DNA of 64,000 bases, taken from NCBI RefSeq assembly GCF_009870125.1, contig NC_046683.1:25634129-25698128 (forward strand). Direction: 5' to 3'. This document shows, piece by piece, positions 1-10,065 of the stretch; the first letter of the stretch is position 1; each line of letters begins with the position of its first letter. This stretch comes from Drosophila pseudoobscura. Its lineage: Eukaryota > Arthropoda > Insecta > Diptera > Drosophilidae. The notes beneath the pieces are model-generated. The model worked only from the letters and a program-made list of their open reading frames with translations. It was not told the origin of the DNA and did not search any database. A program made the translations under genes and the position numbers.

Positions 1-1797
1 GGACTCGATGGAATCTCGCCATAGGATGCACTGATACAAATTGTCGGGTGGAGACACTCGTACGCAGCGGTACATTTTACAAATGTCCCCAGTGAGAGTG
101 ACTGGATATGTTCGAAAGCGAATCAATATGTTAAACAATGCAGGCTGAATAACAGGGCCTGTCATCATCACATCATTTAGAGAATATCCAGTTGATGTAG
201 CTGCGGATCCATCGAAAACGACACGGAGTTTTGTCGTCGTACTGTCCTCTTTTAGGACACAGTGATGAGGCAAGAAATATTTGCAGAGGCTACGGGAATC
301 AGGGTTGACTTGGTAAACATGATGCAAATCAATGTACTCCCTCATAAAGGCGGAATACCGCTCCTTGAGTGTAGGATTACGCTCCAGTTTTCGCTCCAGA
401 CTGATGAACCGTCGATAAGCCTGAGCATAAGATTCTCCTAAACGATCAGTATTGTTATTTAGCGGCAGACGAACTGCATACTCCCCGGATGGCAACCGTG
501 AAAGGTGGCTTACGAAATGTGCTTCACAATCGTCTTCTTCTTTGGTATTCAACCCAACCTCCACACAATTCTCGATTTCCCAAAACATACTAAGAGTTTT
601 ATCCAACCTTGCTTCCATCTCAGCTTTCGAATCTGGACAATTGTGCGTGGCCAAAAGCGCCGAGCTTGATACCTTCTGTCCACCACCAGATACGATCCAC
701 CCAAGCCGGGTCTTCTGCAGAAGAGGCAGTCCATCGGTGAGTTTGATTTGCCCTACGCAGAGGAGATCATAAAAAACGCTCGCACCAATGAGAAGATCAA
801 CCCGTTGAGGATTGAAAAATGCAGGATCAGCGAGCTGAATGTTAGATGGAATACGCCAATCGGATACATTTACTGCCATACTTGGTTGAGAATCGGTAAT
901 CGTGGGGGCGATGATAGCAAGAAGCGTAGTTGTGTAAGCAGAGGTGCGAGAATGCATACAAATGCTTATGGTGGATCCCTCAGTAGAAACGCTGCTATCG
1001 CCCAGCCCAGACACAAGTGCAGACGATTGAGTTCTCCTAAGCTGAAGCTGCTGGGCGAACCTGGATGTGACGAGATGCAGCTGCGATCCTGAATCTAAGA
1101 TGGCACGACAAGGAACTAAAACGCCAGACCGATTCTTCACGAGAACCACGGCTGTAGCCAGAAGCACAACATCAGAGTGAAGACCTTGGGCAGCAAGAGA
1201 GGTAGACGAAGGTAGAGACGAGCTGCTAGCAGAATTTTGAGCAACGGAAAGAGTGTCCGGTTGAACGGCCAGATCGGGAGGAGTAATTCCTGGGCAGCCT
1301 TGTGTTGTGTGTTGTATACTATCGAAGTGCAACAAACTATGATGCCTACCGCCGCATACTCGACATTTTCCACTATTGCTTGCGCGGGTCCGGTGCCCCG
1401 GTTTTAGGCAATTGAAGCATAGGGAAAGCTTCTTCACTTCTTTGTGGCGCAGCAACGGTGAGAGATTTCCGAATATCTTGCACGAGTATATTCCATGGCC
1501 CGCTGAGTGGCAAAAGACGCATACAGACGGGTCGGCGGAAGAGTTGGAAGCTACAAACGTTTTCTTAACATGCGTATAGGAATGGTTTTTTCCCACCTGA
1601 TCGCTACTAGCGTGTGTCGCTGTAGCATATTCCAATCGCTCCATTTTCTGGCAGCGTTGCTGCAAGAATTCGTAGAATTCCTCAGCTGTAGGTATAGCAT
1701 CTGACGATGTGTGCTCCTCCCACTTGGTTTGCGTCTTCGAATCCCACTTCTGCAGCATGTTGTTGACCATGAATACTGAGATCTCCTCAGCAGTTCC
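1..1797 (-). pseudogene. Bel-Pao gag (C-terminal part), protease and N-terminal RT fragment
   Basis: Read on the minus strand this encodes, in order, the C-terminal part of a DUF1759-type capsid region, cysteine/histidine zinc knuckles, a retroviral-type aspartic protease with an LDSG active-site motif, and the beginning of a Bel-Pao reverse transcriptase. By collinearity with the 691-codon frame of copy E2 it should be open to the window edge. At its left end it keeps a cysteine codon (tgc) at the place where copy E2 has a tga stop (plus-strand gatgcact here against gattcact near 30626). It is a fragment: the gag N-terminus is separated from it by a deletion and the rest of pol lies outside the window. 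Confidence 0.75.
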
Positions 1798-1892
1798 ACA
1801 TGGCCATAAAATCCGAAAACTCGACGTATCCACCAGAAAACGCAGGCACCTTTAGCTCAGGAAGTCGCTGCTTGTGAGCCATGATGATGGTA

Positions 1893-2199
1893 CTATGTCC
1901 GGAATGGTTTGGCAGAGTCGGCAGAATGGGCAGCGGCGTGTGACTGGCTTAATTCAACAGCAGCCAGCAACTCAGCTTTCAATGATATGAACAGAGAATC
2001 GAAGCTTTCGCGCAGCTCACTCCCAATCTCGTTTTGATCGAGAGCCTCCAATTCATTATGGGCCTTATTGAATTCCTCTCGAATTTCTGCCAACATATCA
2101 ATGAGCAGCTCGACTTCCGAGGCGGTCAACTTGTCGATTTTATTCCCCGCGAAGGATTCGCCAAGCCTGTGCAATCGATCATTGCCGAAGTGGCGGCGG
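1893..2199 (-). pseudogene. Bel-Pao gag N-terminal fragment
   Basis: The minus strand encodes the alpha-helical N-terminal part of the same gag (…DRLHRLGESF…, …EIREEFNKAH…), homologous to 32918-33155 of copy E2. Here the codon after ALD is CAA (Gln); in copy E2 it is TAA. The fragment joins LTR-derived sequence at about 2190, where the start of gag should be, so it has no natural start codon. Confidence 0.65.
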
Positions 2200-2334
2200 C
2201 ACTGCAAGGTAATTGCCGAAGTGGCGGCGGCAGATAGCCCCTTTAGCGTCAACGCTTGCAAAACATAGGCGGCTATAACAATTACAATGCTTAAATTTAC
2301 TTCCTAATTCATTCTTCGGCGGCTGGCCCGAACA
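2190..2334 (-). repeat. LTR remnant of Bel-Pao copy E1
   Basis: Contains the repeated motif gccgaagtggcggcggca twice and ends in the same terminus as the LTRs at 27556-27941 and 33500-33753. Only about 145 bp of the LTR remain. Confidence 0.7.
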
Positions 2335-3089
2335 AAATGTATTGACTCATTTATAGAATCGGAAACCCTTTTAATATCTATCGTGATCTAGCATTGGTAA
2401 GTCGAGTAAACGATTTAGCTGATCCGAAAAAATTCTTCGTTTATGTTCATACCGCTTGGTCAGTAATTCCCAAGCGGTATTATAATTCTCAAGCTGCCCA
2501 GTTAAAAGGTGAGTTACCATACCATACTCTGTGCGTCACCTTTTATCCTACTCTTTTTCTTCGCCTGAGAATGTGGGTACTTCTACTTTCGGAAGATCAG
2601 GCAAATAATTGTCTTCTTTTTTTATCGTTGCCCCTTTACTATCCTCGCTGTTTTCCTCAGCTACTGTTTGCATCCCAAATTCTAGATTGCTAAGCATGCT
2701 TTGAATGTTAAATTCAAACTATTTCAGGAATATTTTTTTAATAATTCATACAAAATTTTATTTTTTGCTATTACAATTGTTGTGCTAACAACTAATTTTC
2801 CTTCAATTTTCTTTTTGGCCAATGTTCCTTAGATTTCGCCAACCACTAAGGCCCTTCCCACCAAAACCTAAAATCTTTTAGCATATCTGCACTAATGCCC
2901 CTTGATGCTACATCTGCTGGATTGTCTTCAGTTCTAACATGTCCCCATTTAATTTCTGTAATCTTTCTTACTTCGTCAGTTCAACGCCTGATAAACTGTC
3001 TTAATTGTCTTCATTCTTTATCCAGGCTATAGTAATAGTAGAATCACTCCGGGCATAAAACTACTTTATTTACAACCGCTATTTTCAAT

Positions 3090-3529
3090 TCATTTTTCTA
3101 GAAGATGTGCTGCACGAAGTTTTAATTTTTGAATAGTTTTCCGATTCTTCTTCGGATTAACTTTGCTTTTGCTGGCTATTCTAATTTTATAACTATCTAC
3201 CTTGGCATACACTACAGCAGCATAAGCCCTTTCGGATGCATCGGCAAACCCATGAATTTGCATCGACTTATTGTGCTGAGAATTTAGCCATCTTGGTATC
3301 CGAATGCTCTCTAATTCTGTTAAATTTTCTTTAAACGAATTCCATTCCCGAGTATTCTGTTCTGATAATTCTTCATCATAATTTTTGTCTGCAGCCAAAG
3401 TTTAAGACAAAACAATTTTCTGAAAAGTGTCACTAGAGACAACCAGCCTAAGTGGTCATACATCTTGGCTGAGGTAGATAATAATAATAATAATAATAAT
3501 TCTCTTGTTATTTTTCTTAATTGGTTCAT
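3090..3529 (-). pseudogene. Bel-Pao RT/RNase H fragment of element D
   Basis: Two overlapping minus-strand frames carry typical Bel-Pao sequence: 'YDHLGWLSLVTLF' at the RT/RNase H linker, then 'IPRWL' and 'IHGFADASERAYAAVVY', the latter being the first strand of the RNase H domain with its catalytic Asp. A frameshift near 3390 separates the two frames. A (TTA)n run at 3478-3501 lies in the coding region just before the linker motif. Confidence 0.7.
3478..3501. repeat. AAT trinucleotide microsatellite
   Basis: About eight copies of aat/ata/taa, inside the degenerate pol of element D. It reads as a run of leucines in the minus-strand frame. Confidence 0.9.
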
Positions 3530-3769
3530 AATGGAAATTGAACCTAAACTCGTCTTTAACCGGTTCCCATTGGTGTCCTAATGTTTTGACGGATTCATGC
3601 TCCTCAATGGTTAATACTTTATTTTCTTGGTCATCTCAAACGTCTTCTATAATTTCTGGGATATTTTGTATCCACTTTCTTAAGTTAAATCCAACCTTAT
3701 TAAAATTCCGGGTAACTTCCTTTAAATGTTTTTCAATGTCCGCAGATATTACAAATGACCCTTAACGCC

Positions 3770-3970
3770 ATTTCATTATATATCGAAAATATCTTTTTGA
3801 CTCTTGGTCCAACCCACATGATATTATTTAAACTTTTATTGTTTGTAGTTTTGCTGAAGCATCGAAAACTACCCTCAGCTTTGTCGTTAGGCTGGAATCT
3901 CTTATGACTCCTTGATGGGTCAAATAATAATTCCCATCTTCATTGGACTCTGCCTTATGTCAAAGCCACT
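3770..3970 (-). pseudogene. Bel-Pao RT N-terminal fragment of element D
   Basis: Minus-strand translation gives 'YYLTHQGVIRDSSLTTKLRVVFDASAK', recognisable as the beginning of a Bel-Pao reverse transcriptase (the 'TTKLRVVFD' block), followed by a stop and then 'GPRVKKDIF'. The reading is interrupted and cannot code for an enzyme. Confidence 0.65.
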
Positions 3971-4242
3971 GCTTCGACGCTTCAATCTTTCTACTCGGTC
4001 GTTCCTCTACAGGGCAGTCGGTCAGCAGTCCTCTTCTTCGCCCAAAACGCCTAACACCTAAAATCGAAGTCCACGACCACGGCCTCTAACAACAACACAC
4101 ATACAATATCGAACAATAAATGCCAAATTGTAACCTTAACAACGGAGCAATTTTTAATTTGTAAATGTGGAGTCAGAGTTGCCGAAAAAGCTCGGCAGCT
4201 CCCAACACTTGTGGTTCTGAATCTCATAGATCCTTTTCTTTT

Positions 4243-4536
4243 TTAAATGCCATTCTCATCTCCTCTTGTCGCTTTCAAAACTTGCCTCTCGCAAACATCT
4301 TCTTCTACGTCATTATTTTCGCTTTCCAATTCCCAGAACCGCTCTAAGTCCCCAACTTCAATTGTTGTCGCCACAATAAATTTATCACCTTTTGATTTGG
4401 TGCAACCGGATATAATCCATCTGCATTCTGTATTTTGACCAAGAAGTTCGTCTATTTTTACTACTCCGTCTTTTAAAAATATCCCAACTATAATATCTAC
4501 CCTACTTGGGTTTTTAAAGTTAGGGTCTGTCAACAC
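4243..4536 (-). pseudogene. Bel-Pao protease-RT spacer fragment of element D
   Basis: A 97-codon minus-strand frame includes 'NPSRVDIIVG', 'GQNTECRWIISG' and 'DLERFWELE', the conserved order found between protease and RT in Bel-Pao polyproteins (the corresponding 'VDLLIGASVF … GWIVSG … LRMFWEIE' is present in copy E2). No catalytic residues lie in this piece. Confidence 0.7.
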
Positions 4537-4929
4537 CTAATCTTGCCACTTAGTTTTGGTAACTTTAATGGTAAAGCTTTCATCAGTTTCGGAAGAATAA
4601 TTGCTTTAATATTTGTAGTTTTTACCGATAAAGTAACTTTGTACTTTGAAGTGCAAGAGTCTGTAGATTACACTCCCAACTTCTAAATTGCTTAACATGC
4701 TTTGAATATAAAATTCCAACTCGCCGATCTGGTCGTCGAAGCGGTCCTTTGTCTCACCTCAATTTTTTAGCTCAGTTTTTTACTGAGGAACTCAATTTTT
4801 CCCTTTCTCATTCTACACTATCCTTGTGTAGCCTGATCTAACGTTAGCATGGTCTAAATATTTAGGTTTTCCACTACTTTGTCGATTCCTTCAGATACTT
4901 TTATCAAGCTATGGTTACTGCTCCACTGG

Positions 4930-5225
4930 TTGTAACTTTGCTATTTCTATCTTCCCTTTCGTTAGGGTTTCATTATTTTTTAACTCTACATAAATATTTT
5001 GTATGTCCTCTATATTTTTAAACATTTTTTCGTACTGCTGTCTCTTATAGTAGTCATGATCGACAACTCCATATGCTACCAGTGCAGAATTATTGCCTGT
5101 AACTTTGTTCTTAAGGTCTCCTAACCTTTGGATTATATCGCTGGTCAGATGACACGCTTCAATCTTCTTAATTTCTTTTGCTATCGCGGCTTGAGCCTTT
5201 AATAGCTAAATAATTTGTTCCGATA
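4930..5225 (-). pseudogene. gag-like N-terminal fragment of element D
   Basis: Minus-strand translation gives a continuous helical stretch (about 95 residues, including 'EACHLTSDIIQRLGDLK' and 'NNSALVAYGVVDHDYYK') that looks like the N-terminal region of a Bel-Pao Gag. There is no zinc knuckle. Assignment rests on position in the element and general character. Confidence 0.4.
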
Positions 5226-5289
5226 ACATCTTACTTTAATTTTTTACTTAATTAGGCTTAAAAAACAACTCAAAATATCAGATTTCGCT

Positions 5290-5425
5290 GATGAATTCTG
5301 CTTCTGCTGTTGTCGTTACTCTTGCTGCTGAAGCCACTGCTGCTGATACCGCTGTTGCTGAAGTCGCTATCGCTGATGTCACTGCTGCTGAAGTCGCTAT
5401 CGCTGATGATGATGTCTCCTGTCGC
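5290..5425. repeat. Imperfect GCTGAAGTCGCTATCGCTGAT-type repeat
   Basis: Short imperfect tandem repeats (gctgctgaagtcgctatcgctgat and variants) spanning about 135 bp at the 5' side of element D. They read as Ser/Asp-rich or Ala-rich peptide in different frames; I do not assign a function. Confidence 0.75.
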
Positions 5426-5880
5426 TGGGGTTGCTGCATTTATTGTCGCTGGCACACTGTGCACACACAAAACAAATTTATTTGTTTATTTTTTCACAGT
5501 CACAGCTATTTTGCCAATTGTATTTTTTCAATTTCTGGCCATTAAGAACTTTGGGATGTTTCGGATTATATATTTTTTCTTTCGATGTTTCGGCCTCAAA
5601 CACGCCACCGTCGAGAAAAATTTGGTATTCTTTTTTAGTTACTATAGATACTTTCTATTGAAAATACAGCTTTTACAGCTCGTATTTTTCCAAATTATTA
5701 ATTGAAACTTCCGTTTAATTAATTTATTTTATACTCTGTTCTTTCCTACTGGGGGGTAATCAGAATTTTTTATTTTGCTACTTTAGCTGTCAGTGAACTA
5801 GACACTTGTTCAGTCTCAAAGGAGCTTGTTTAACTCCGTGCTCTTACAGCAGGGGGGAAACAACGGAGACCCAAATATTA

Positions 5881-6006
5881 AGACCTTAAAAGAAAGTCTG
5901 GACATTTGCGGGTTGAGTTGTAAATTGAAACAACATTGTGCAGGTTCGATATCACAGGAGTGTTGATAACAAATTTGATTGCTCTAGCTTGTATAGGCTC
6001 TGCGAT
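5881..6006. repeat. INE-1-like repeat fragment
   Basis: The stretch 'gatatcacaggagtgttgat … ttgctctagc … ataggctctg' matches the INE-1-like unit at 9310-9370 and 25755-25815. It is broken at 6007 by the first base of the Osvaldo-like LTR, which suggests that the LTR element inserted into an INE-1-like repeat. Confidence 0.6.
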
Positions 6007-7194
6007 TGTAATGGCGCCTGAAGCGACCAGAAATGCTAATTTTTCCTTATTCGATGGTAAATTCTGTTGTGACCAGTTGGGAGCTGTAATCAAGCCGGTT
6101 AGTGGTTCGTTTTGTTACTAACAGAGGTGATCGGTAGGGATTTGACAGATCACAACATAAGAGGCATGAGGTAGGGTTCCAGAGGTATAGGCCTCTGGTT
6201 AGAGGCCAGTGGATTCTCGATAAGAACGAAGTGTAGCCTAGAGTGTTGTCGTGCCAAAGTTAGGCCAGCTTTGTGTAATCGTGACTCGAGGTAACCGGAA
6301 CTCTTGCACAACCGAGTTAATGTTTAAAAATGATAGTGGAAAAAGAAAAGGATGTAAAACTAATGTTAAACACGTTTGTAAAGAGCACCCCTTCTGGGAA
6401 TAACCCTGATGTGAGTTTGCGATTCTTTCGAGACAGACGCCACATCTAGCTTCTTGGGACAGGAAAGAAAAACTTATTGACATCCACTGTGAATATTGTT
6501 AGGGCACGCCCTTTATGAATTCTCTTCCAGCTCTTCTCTCTCTTTTTTTTACACGATCATGTTTATCGGCCTTAAAGCCATGCGTTTGCCCTAAATTTAG
6601 TAGAATTAAGAAAATTTAATGCTCAGTGGTTTAACTCGTTGGTAAAATGTAACCTAATGACCTAATGAAAATTCTAGTTCACAGCTGCCTTTTCTACCAT
6701 TTACGATATAATTCCATCGATTTAAGTTTGTATATGTAAGCCTCGATATACCCCAAATATAAAACGTTTAACACATGAAGCCTGAAAAAAAAATTAGGAA
6801 CGATTTTGAATACATAGGATGTAAGGAGCACCATGCCGTTATACCGTTATTTTGATTAGAATGTCTTTGATAAAGGATTAGGCCCTGAAAAAATCCCAAG
6901 GAAGTGGTCATTGGAAGGGAGGGCTCAAAAGGGACATAAGGACATCTGTGATCCCAACTATTTATCCGCCTCAGCCCCGTGTCGCGTGGATTAGTATTCT
7001 TGCATCTACCGATTCAGTGTTCTGACGTTGCAGCAGCGGTTATCGAACGGTTCGCGCAAGACCACCACCCCCCAAATCCGACGAGCTAAAGCCGAAATAA
7101 CAGCGTGCCGCCATAGCCGTTCTTCGACCATCCCTCGTTTATATATCAGTGCACGTTACAGTTCGAATCATAATTATGATAAGAAATAAAATCA
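6007..7194 (+). repeat. 5' LTR of the Osvaldo-like element
   Basis: Begins TGTAATGG and ends near atca at 7194, four bases before the primer-binding site. Parts of the same LTR recur at 26697-27545 and 33770-34541 (split by a Bel-Pao insertion), and its first ~150 bp at 8607-8760. Relative to 26738-27275 this copy lacks about 540 bp between short direct repeats (attctc/aatctc). Confidence 0.75.
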
Positions 7195-7198
7195 TAAA

Positions 7199-7216
7199 TG
7201 GCGCCCAACGTGGGGC
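7199..7216 (+). other. Primer-binding site, tRNA-Lys type
   Basis: TGGCGCCCAACGTGGGGC, complementary to a tRNA-Lys 3' end, four bases after the LTR end. This is the priming site for minus-strand DNA synthesis. Confidence 0.85.
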
Positions 7217-7429
7217 CTCAAGGAACGCGTTAATTGCTCAGTGAGACTCATGCAGAAATAGTTAATCCGCGTTCGGTTATTTTTGGTAAAATCCCAACAA
7301 TTGCAAGCTCGGTATTCCAACGCGGGATGAGATTCTCTGTGAACTACTATCGTTTCGGAAAACAGAAGCAGAAGAGGAATATTCCCTTCTGACCACGGTT
7401 GATAGTTAATTGCAGGGAGACTCAGACAA

Positions 7430-7956
7430 ACGGAAGCACGGGCTGTGGCAGTTCAGGTAGTGGAAATGCAGGGGATGAACACAAGAAAAAGGTTAACGAA
7501 AGTTTCGATGCATTCTACGACGCAATGTCGGGTCCCACCGACCAATTAGAGCAGCCATGGACAGCACGCAAGCTTGTTCGGGTGCTCAAAAAGAATCTCA
7601 GACCTGAAGTATTTCTAGAAAACGTCAAATTGACGCACAGTTATGATAAGTCCATTCCCTTCAAACGTATTGTGCCCGAACTACGAAGTGATTTCAAACC
7701 TCGTGGAGATTCCGAATGGATGGATAACGATAACGAGGATAACGAAATAGAAGCTATTTCTTTAAGTTGCTGGAACTGTCACCAGGTGGGACATAGATAC
7801 CAGGTCTGCGTATCAGACCAGAGGGTATTCTGTCATAACACGTACAAAGCCAGCTGCGACAAGTGTTCAAAAAACTCCAAGAGCAGCACACCGAAGTCGT
7901 GGTTCAAACACAAGGCGGCGAGTGTGCTTCGTCATCAGGGGACAAACACGGATTAA
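7430..7956 (+). pseudogene. gag fragment with zinc knuckle (Osvaldo-like)
   Basis: An open stretch of about 175 codons without a convincing ATG start. It contains a basic region and one good CCHC knuckle (CWNCHQVGHRYQVC, near 7770-7812) followed by a second, broken one (FCHNTYKASC). The capsid part expected upstream in this family is largely missing, so this is what remains after an internal deletion. Confidence 0.65.
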
Positions 7957-8147
7957 CCGAGTCTGTACCATCTGGTGCCCTACAATTATAACGGATTTGA
8001 AATCAAGCGAGCACAGTCCGCTGTCGCATCGCGAAAAAGACACGGACTTAGGATTGAGCGAGCACAGGACGCCGTCATCGAAAAGGAGCAAGCGTATCCG
8101 CTGTTACTTGCAAAAAGTAAGGAGGCGTAGACGAACATTATAGTGCG

Positions 8148-8351
8148 TTGTCAAGGATGCCTAGAGACCCTCGCCCGTTAATACCAGTACAGCTGTTCGA
8201 TAGAACTGCTAACGGGTTACTAGACTCCGGAGCAACAATAAGTTGTATTGGAGGGAAGTTAGCAAAACAATTGATAGAAGATAACTTGTCCTTCAAGCGG
8301 ATTCAGGGCAAAGCCCAAACAGCTGATGGAAAACCTGAGTATAGTGGGTAG
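8148..8351 (+). pseudogene. Aspartic protease fragment (Osvaldo-like)
   Basis: A 67-codon open frame containing 'LLDSGATISCIG', the LDSGA active-site motif of a retroviral-type protease. A stop follows at 8349-8351, and no RT follows before the polypurine tract at about 8594, so the pol genes have been deleted. Confidence 0.7.
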
Positions 8352-8606
8352 CCTGCGCACCGAAGTAGAGTATGAGGAAGAACGAAAGAGATAGGAGACC
8401 TTTCTAATTCCGACCCTCAAACACGACTCTTTAATCTATTGCCGCCAAACTTGCTTGTGGGTAGTGCATATTACACCTTGGAAGACTTACAGGGACGGTT
8501 TTTGAGGAATGATCACACTAAAGAGATAAATCAGTAAAGTCGATTCATGCGCGATCAGCCAAGGGCACGCCCTGTTCCACCCTAGTCTGATTTGGAAGGG
8601 GGGCTT

Positions 8607-8760
8607 TGTAATGGCGCCTGAAGCGACCAGAAATGTAAATTTTGCCTTATTCGATGGTACTTTCTGTTGTAACAAGTTGGGAGCTGTTACGTTTTGTTAC
8701 TAAAACAAGTGATCAGAAGGGATTTGACAGATCATAACATATGAGGCGTGAGGTAGGGAT
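8607..8760 (+). repeat. Truncated 3' LTR of the Osvaldo-like element
   Basis: Repeats the first ~150 bp of the 5' LTR with a few differences, preceded by a polypurine tract at 8594-8604. It breaks off near 8760; about 55 bp that I cannot assign follow before INE-1-like sequence. Confidence 0.75.
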
Positions 8761-8814
8761 CCGCCCAGGGTCACTAAGAGAGTTCAGGGTATAGAAATAC
8801 AACGAGGGGGAACG

Positions 8815-9906
8815 TTCTGAGTTGCTGCGGACACCGCAAGTCTACATTTATACCCTATACTTAGTCAGTATAGCTTTCCTCTGGCAAACGCCGATAATAT
8901 TAAACGATACGACAAAGAGTGCGTTCGAGAGAGACAGATAATCAGTCTGAGCGTGACGTCGGGCGCTGCGTGGCCACTGCAAATTGATTTGTTGCTTTTG
9001 GCTATAAAAATGATCTGATCTGATTCGGCAAGCGGATAGATATGGTCATTCTCTATGATTGTGCGCTTTTAGTTTTCCCGAATCTGCAATATTGTGGATG
9101 CAACAGATTTTCGTTCTTTGTGGGGGCGGAATGGGGTGAGGCGAAATTTTGAGATATACGTTCTATAGTGAGATCTAAAAGAAGTGTGGATACCAAATTT
9201 GGTTACTCTAGCCCTAATAGTGTCTGAGATTTGTGGATGCCCCAGATTTTCGTCCTTTGCAGGGGAGGAAGGGGGTGTGGCAAAATTGTGACACAAAACG
9301 GTCAAGGACCGATATCACAGGAGTGTGGATACCAATGCATTTGGTTGCTCTGGCTCTTATAGGTTCTGAGATCCTTGAACTCATATTTTGCAATTGGCAA
9401 AACCGACCAAGAAACCTGTGTGTTAGAGAGAGTCAGAGCGGGCAAGAATGAAATTGTTTTCTTGATTCTGGCTATAATAATAATACGCTCCGGCTCAGAT
9501 TATGACGCCTGGACGATATAGTCATCTTGTACGATTCTGCGTTTTACTCTTGCAACAGTGACATATCACAGAAATCTGGATACAAAATATCGTTGCTCTA
9601 GATCTTATAGTCTCAGAGCACTAGTCGCTCATAGGGACGAACAGACAGACAAGGCTTATTCAACTCGGCTAATGATGCTGATCAAGAATATATGTACTTT
9701 ATGGGGTCGGAACGCTTCCTTCTGGACGTTACACACATCCACTTTTACCACAAATATGCCCCAATACAAGGCTCATTCAACTCGGCTAATGATGCTGATC
9801 AAGAATATATGTACTTTATGGGGTCGGAACGCTTCCTTCTGGACGTTACACACATCCATTTTTACCACAAATATGCCCCAATGCTCATTTTGAGTATCGG
9901 GTATCA
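8815..9906. repeat. INE-1/DINE-1-like repeat
   Basis: Contains the typical order of INE-1-like blocks: 'ccccagattttcgtcctttg', 'gttgctctggctcttatagg', 'gggacgaacagacagac', 'gatcaagaatatatgtactttatggggtcgg', 'cttctggacgttacacacatcc', 'actcatttt/gctcatttt gagtatcggg'. INE-1 elements are Helitron-derived, non-autonomous and very abundant in Drosophila heterochromatin. There is no coding capacity. Confidence 0.75.
9651..9884. repeat. Tandem duplication (117 bp) inside INE-1-like repeat
   Basis: The 117-bp segment starting aaggcttattcaactcgg occurs twice in tandem (9651 and 9768). The same duplication is present at 34825-35058, so it existed before the Grd-containing segment was duplicated. Confidence 0.85.
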
Positions 9907-10065
9907 TAAGATTGTGACGACCATCGAGCCGATTTACCTTTACCGTAAAGAGGGAGTTTTTTTATCAGCAATGCACTTTCTCTGATTGTGATTTCTTATT
10001 TGAGAATTGGCTTAGAAAAAGCCAACTTGGCTGTGCAAGAAATATTTGTTCTTCTATCTCAGTGC
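9907..10065. other. Host-derived or repeat flank left of the gypsy insertion
   Basis: Matches 35070-35234. With 22584 onwards it forms one continuous sequence in the second copy. No gene is seen in it; it is probably intronic or upstream sequence of the Grd segment. Confidence 0.6.
10062..10065. other. Target-site duplication, left (GTGC)
   Basis: GTGC immediately before the LTR start TGTAAGG; repeated at 22580-22583. The second Grd segment has one copy at 35231-35234 with no element. Confidence 0.85.

Larger units (their letters stand above)
1..2334 (-). mobile_element. Bel-Pao LTR retrotransposon, truncated copy E1
   Basis: This stretch is collinear with 30597-32300 at a constant offset of 30,596 bp up to about position 1704, with only substitutions between the two. 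It then lacks about 300 bp of gag (junction near 1797) that the other copy has. A second deletion near 2190 joins the start of gag directly to LTR sequence, so the leader and most of the LTR are gone. The right edge at 2334 is the LTR terminus (ggctggcccgaaca here, ggctgtcccgaaca in copy E2). The left side runs off the window. It is on the minus strand, so the element's 5' end is at the right. The pair of deletions makes this copy non-functional. Confidence 0.85.
2335..5880 (-). mobile_element. Degenerate Bel-Pao element D
   Basis: A second, older Bel-Pao element on the minus strand, unrelated at nucleotide level to copy E1 beside it. From right to left (its 5' to 3') there is a possible LTR/leader (5700-5880), a gag-like stretch (about 4930-5225), the region after the protease (4243-4536), the start of RT (3770-3970), a 'LGHQWEPVKDEF' stretch (about 3540-3600), and RT/RNase H (3090-3529). 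Many stops and frameshifts separate the pieces. The left part, 2335-3080, has no convincing coding match. About 250 bp at 3970-4240 interrupt the homology and look like an inserted or unrelated sequence that I cannot identify. Confidence 0.6.
6007..8760 (+). mobile_element. Osvaldo-like LTR retrotransposon, internally deleted
   Basis: The element starts with TGTAATGGCGCC at 6007; the same start recurs at 8607 right after a purine tract (ggaaggggggct), so 8607 is the start of the 3' LTR. The 5' LTR is about 1,188 bp and is followed by a perfect tRNA-Lys-type primer-binding site, both as known for Osvaldo of D. buzzatii. Only about 1.4 kb of internal sequence is left, with gag zinc-knuckle and protease pieces and no RT, RNase H or integrase. 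The 3' LTR itself breaks off after about 150 bp. Family assignment is by LTR length, PBS and protease character. Confidence 0.65.

Noticed and set aside
9558..9985. ORFs in the INE-1-like repeat (111 and 97 aa)
   Set aside because: They come from the 117-bp tandem duplication, which is divisible by three, and occur in a non-coding repeat.
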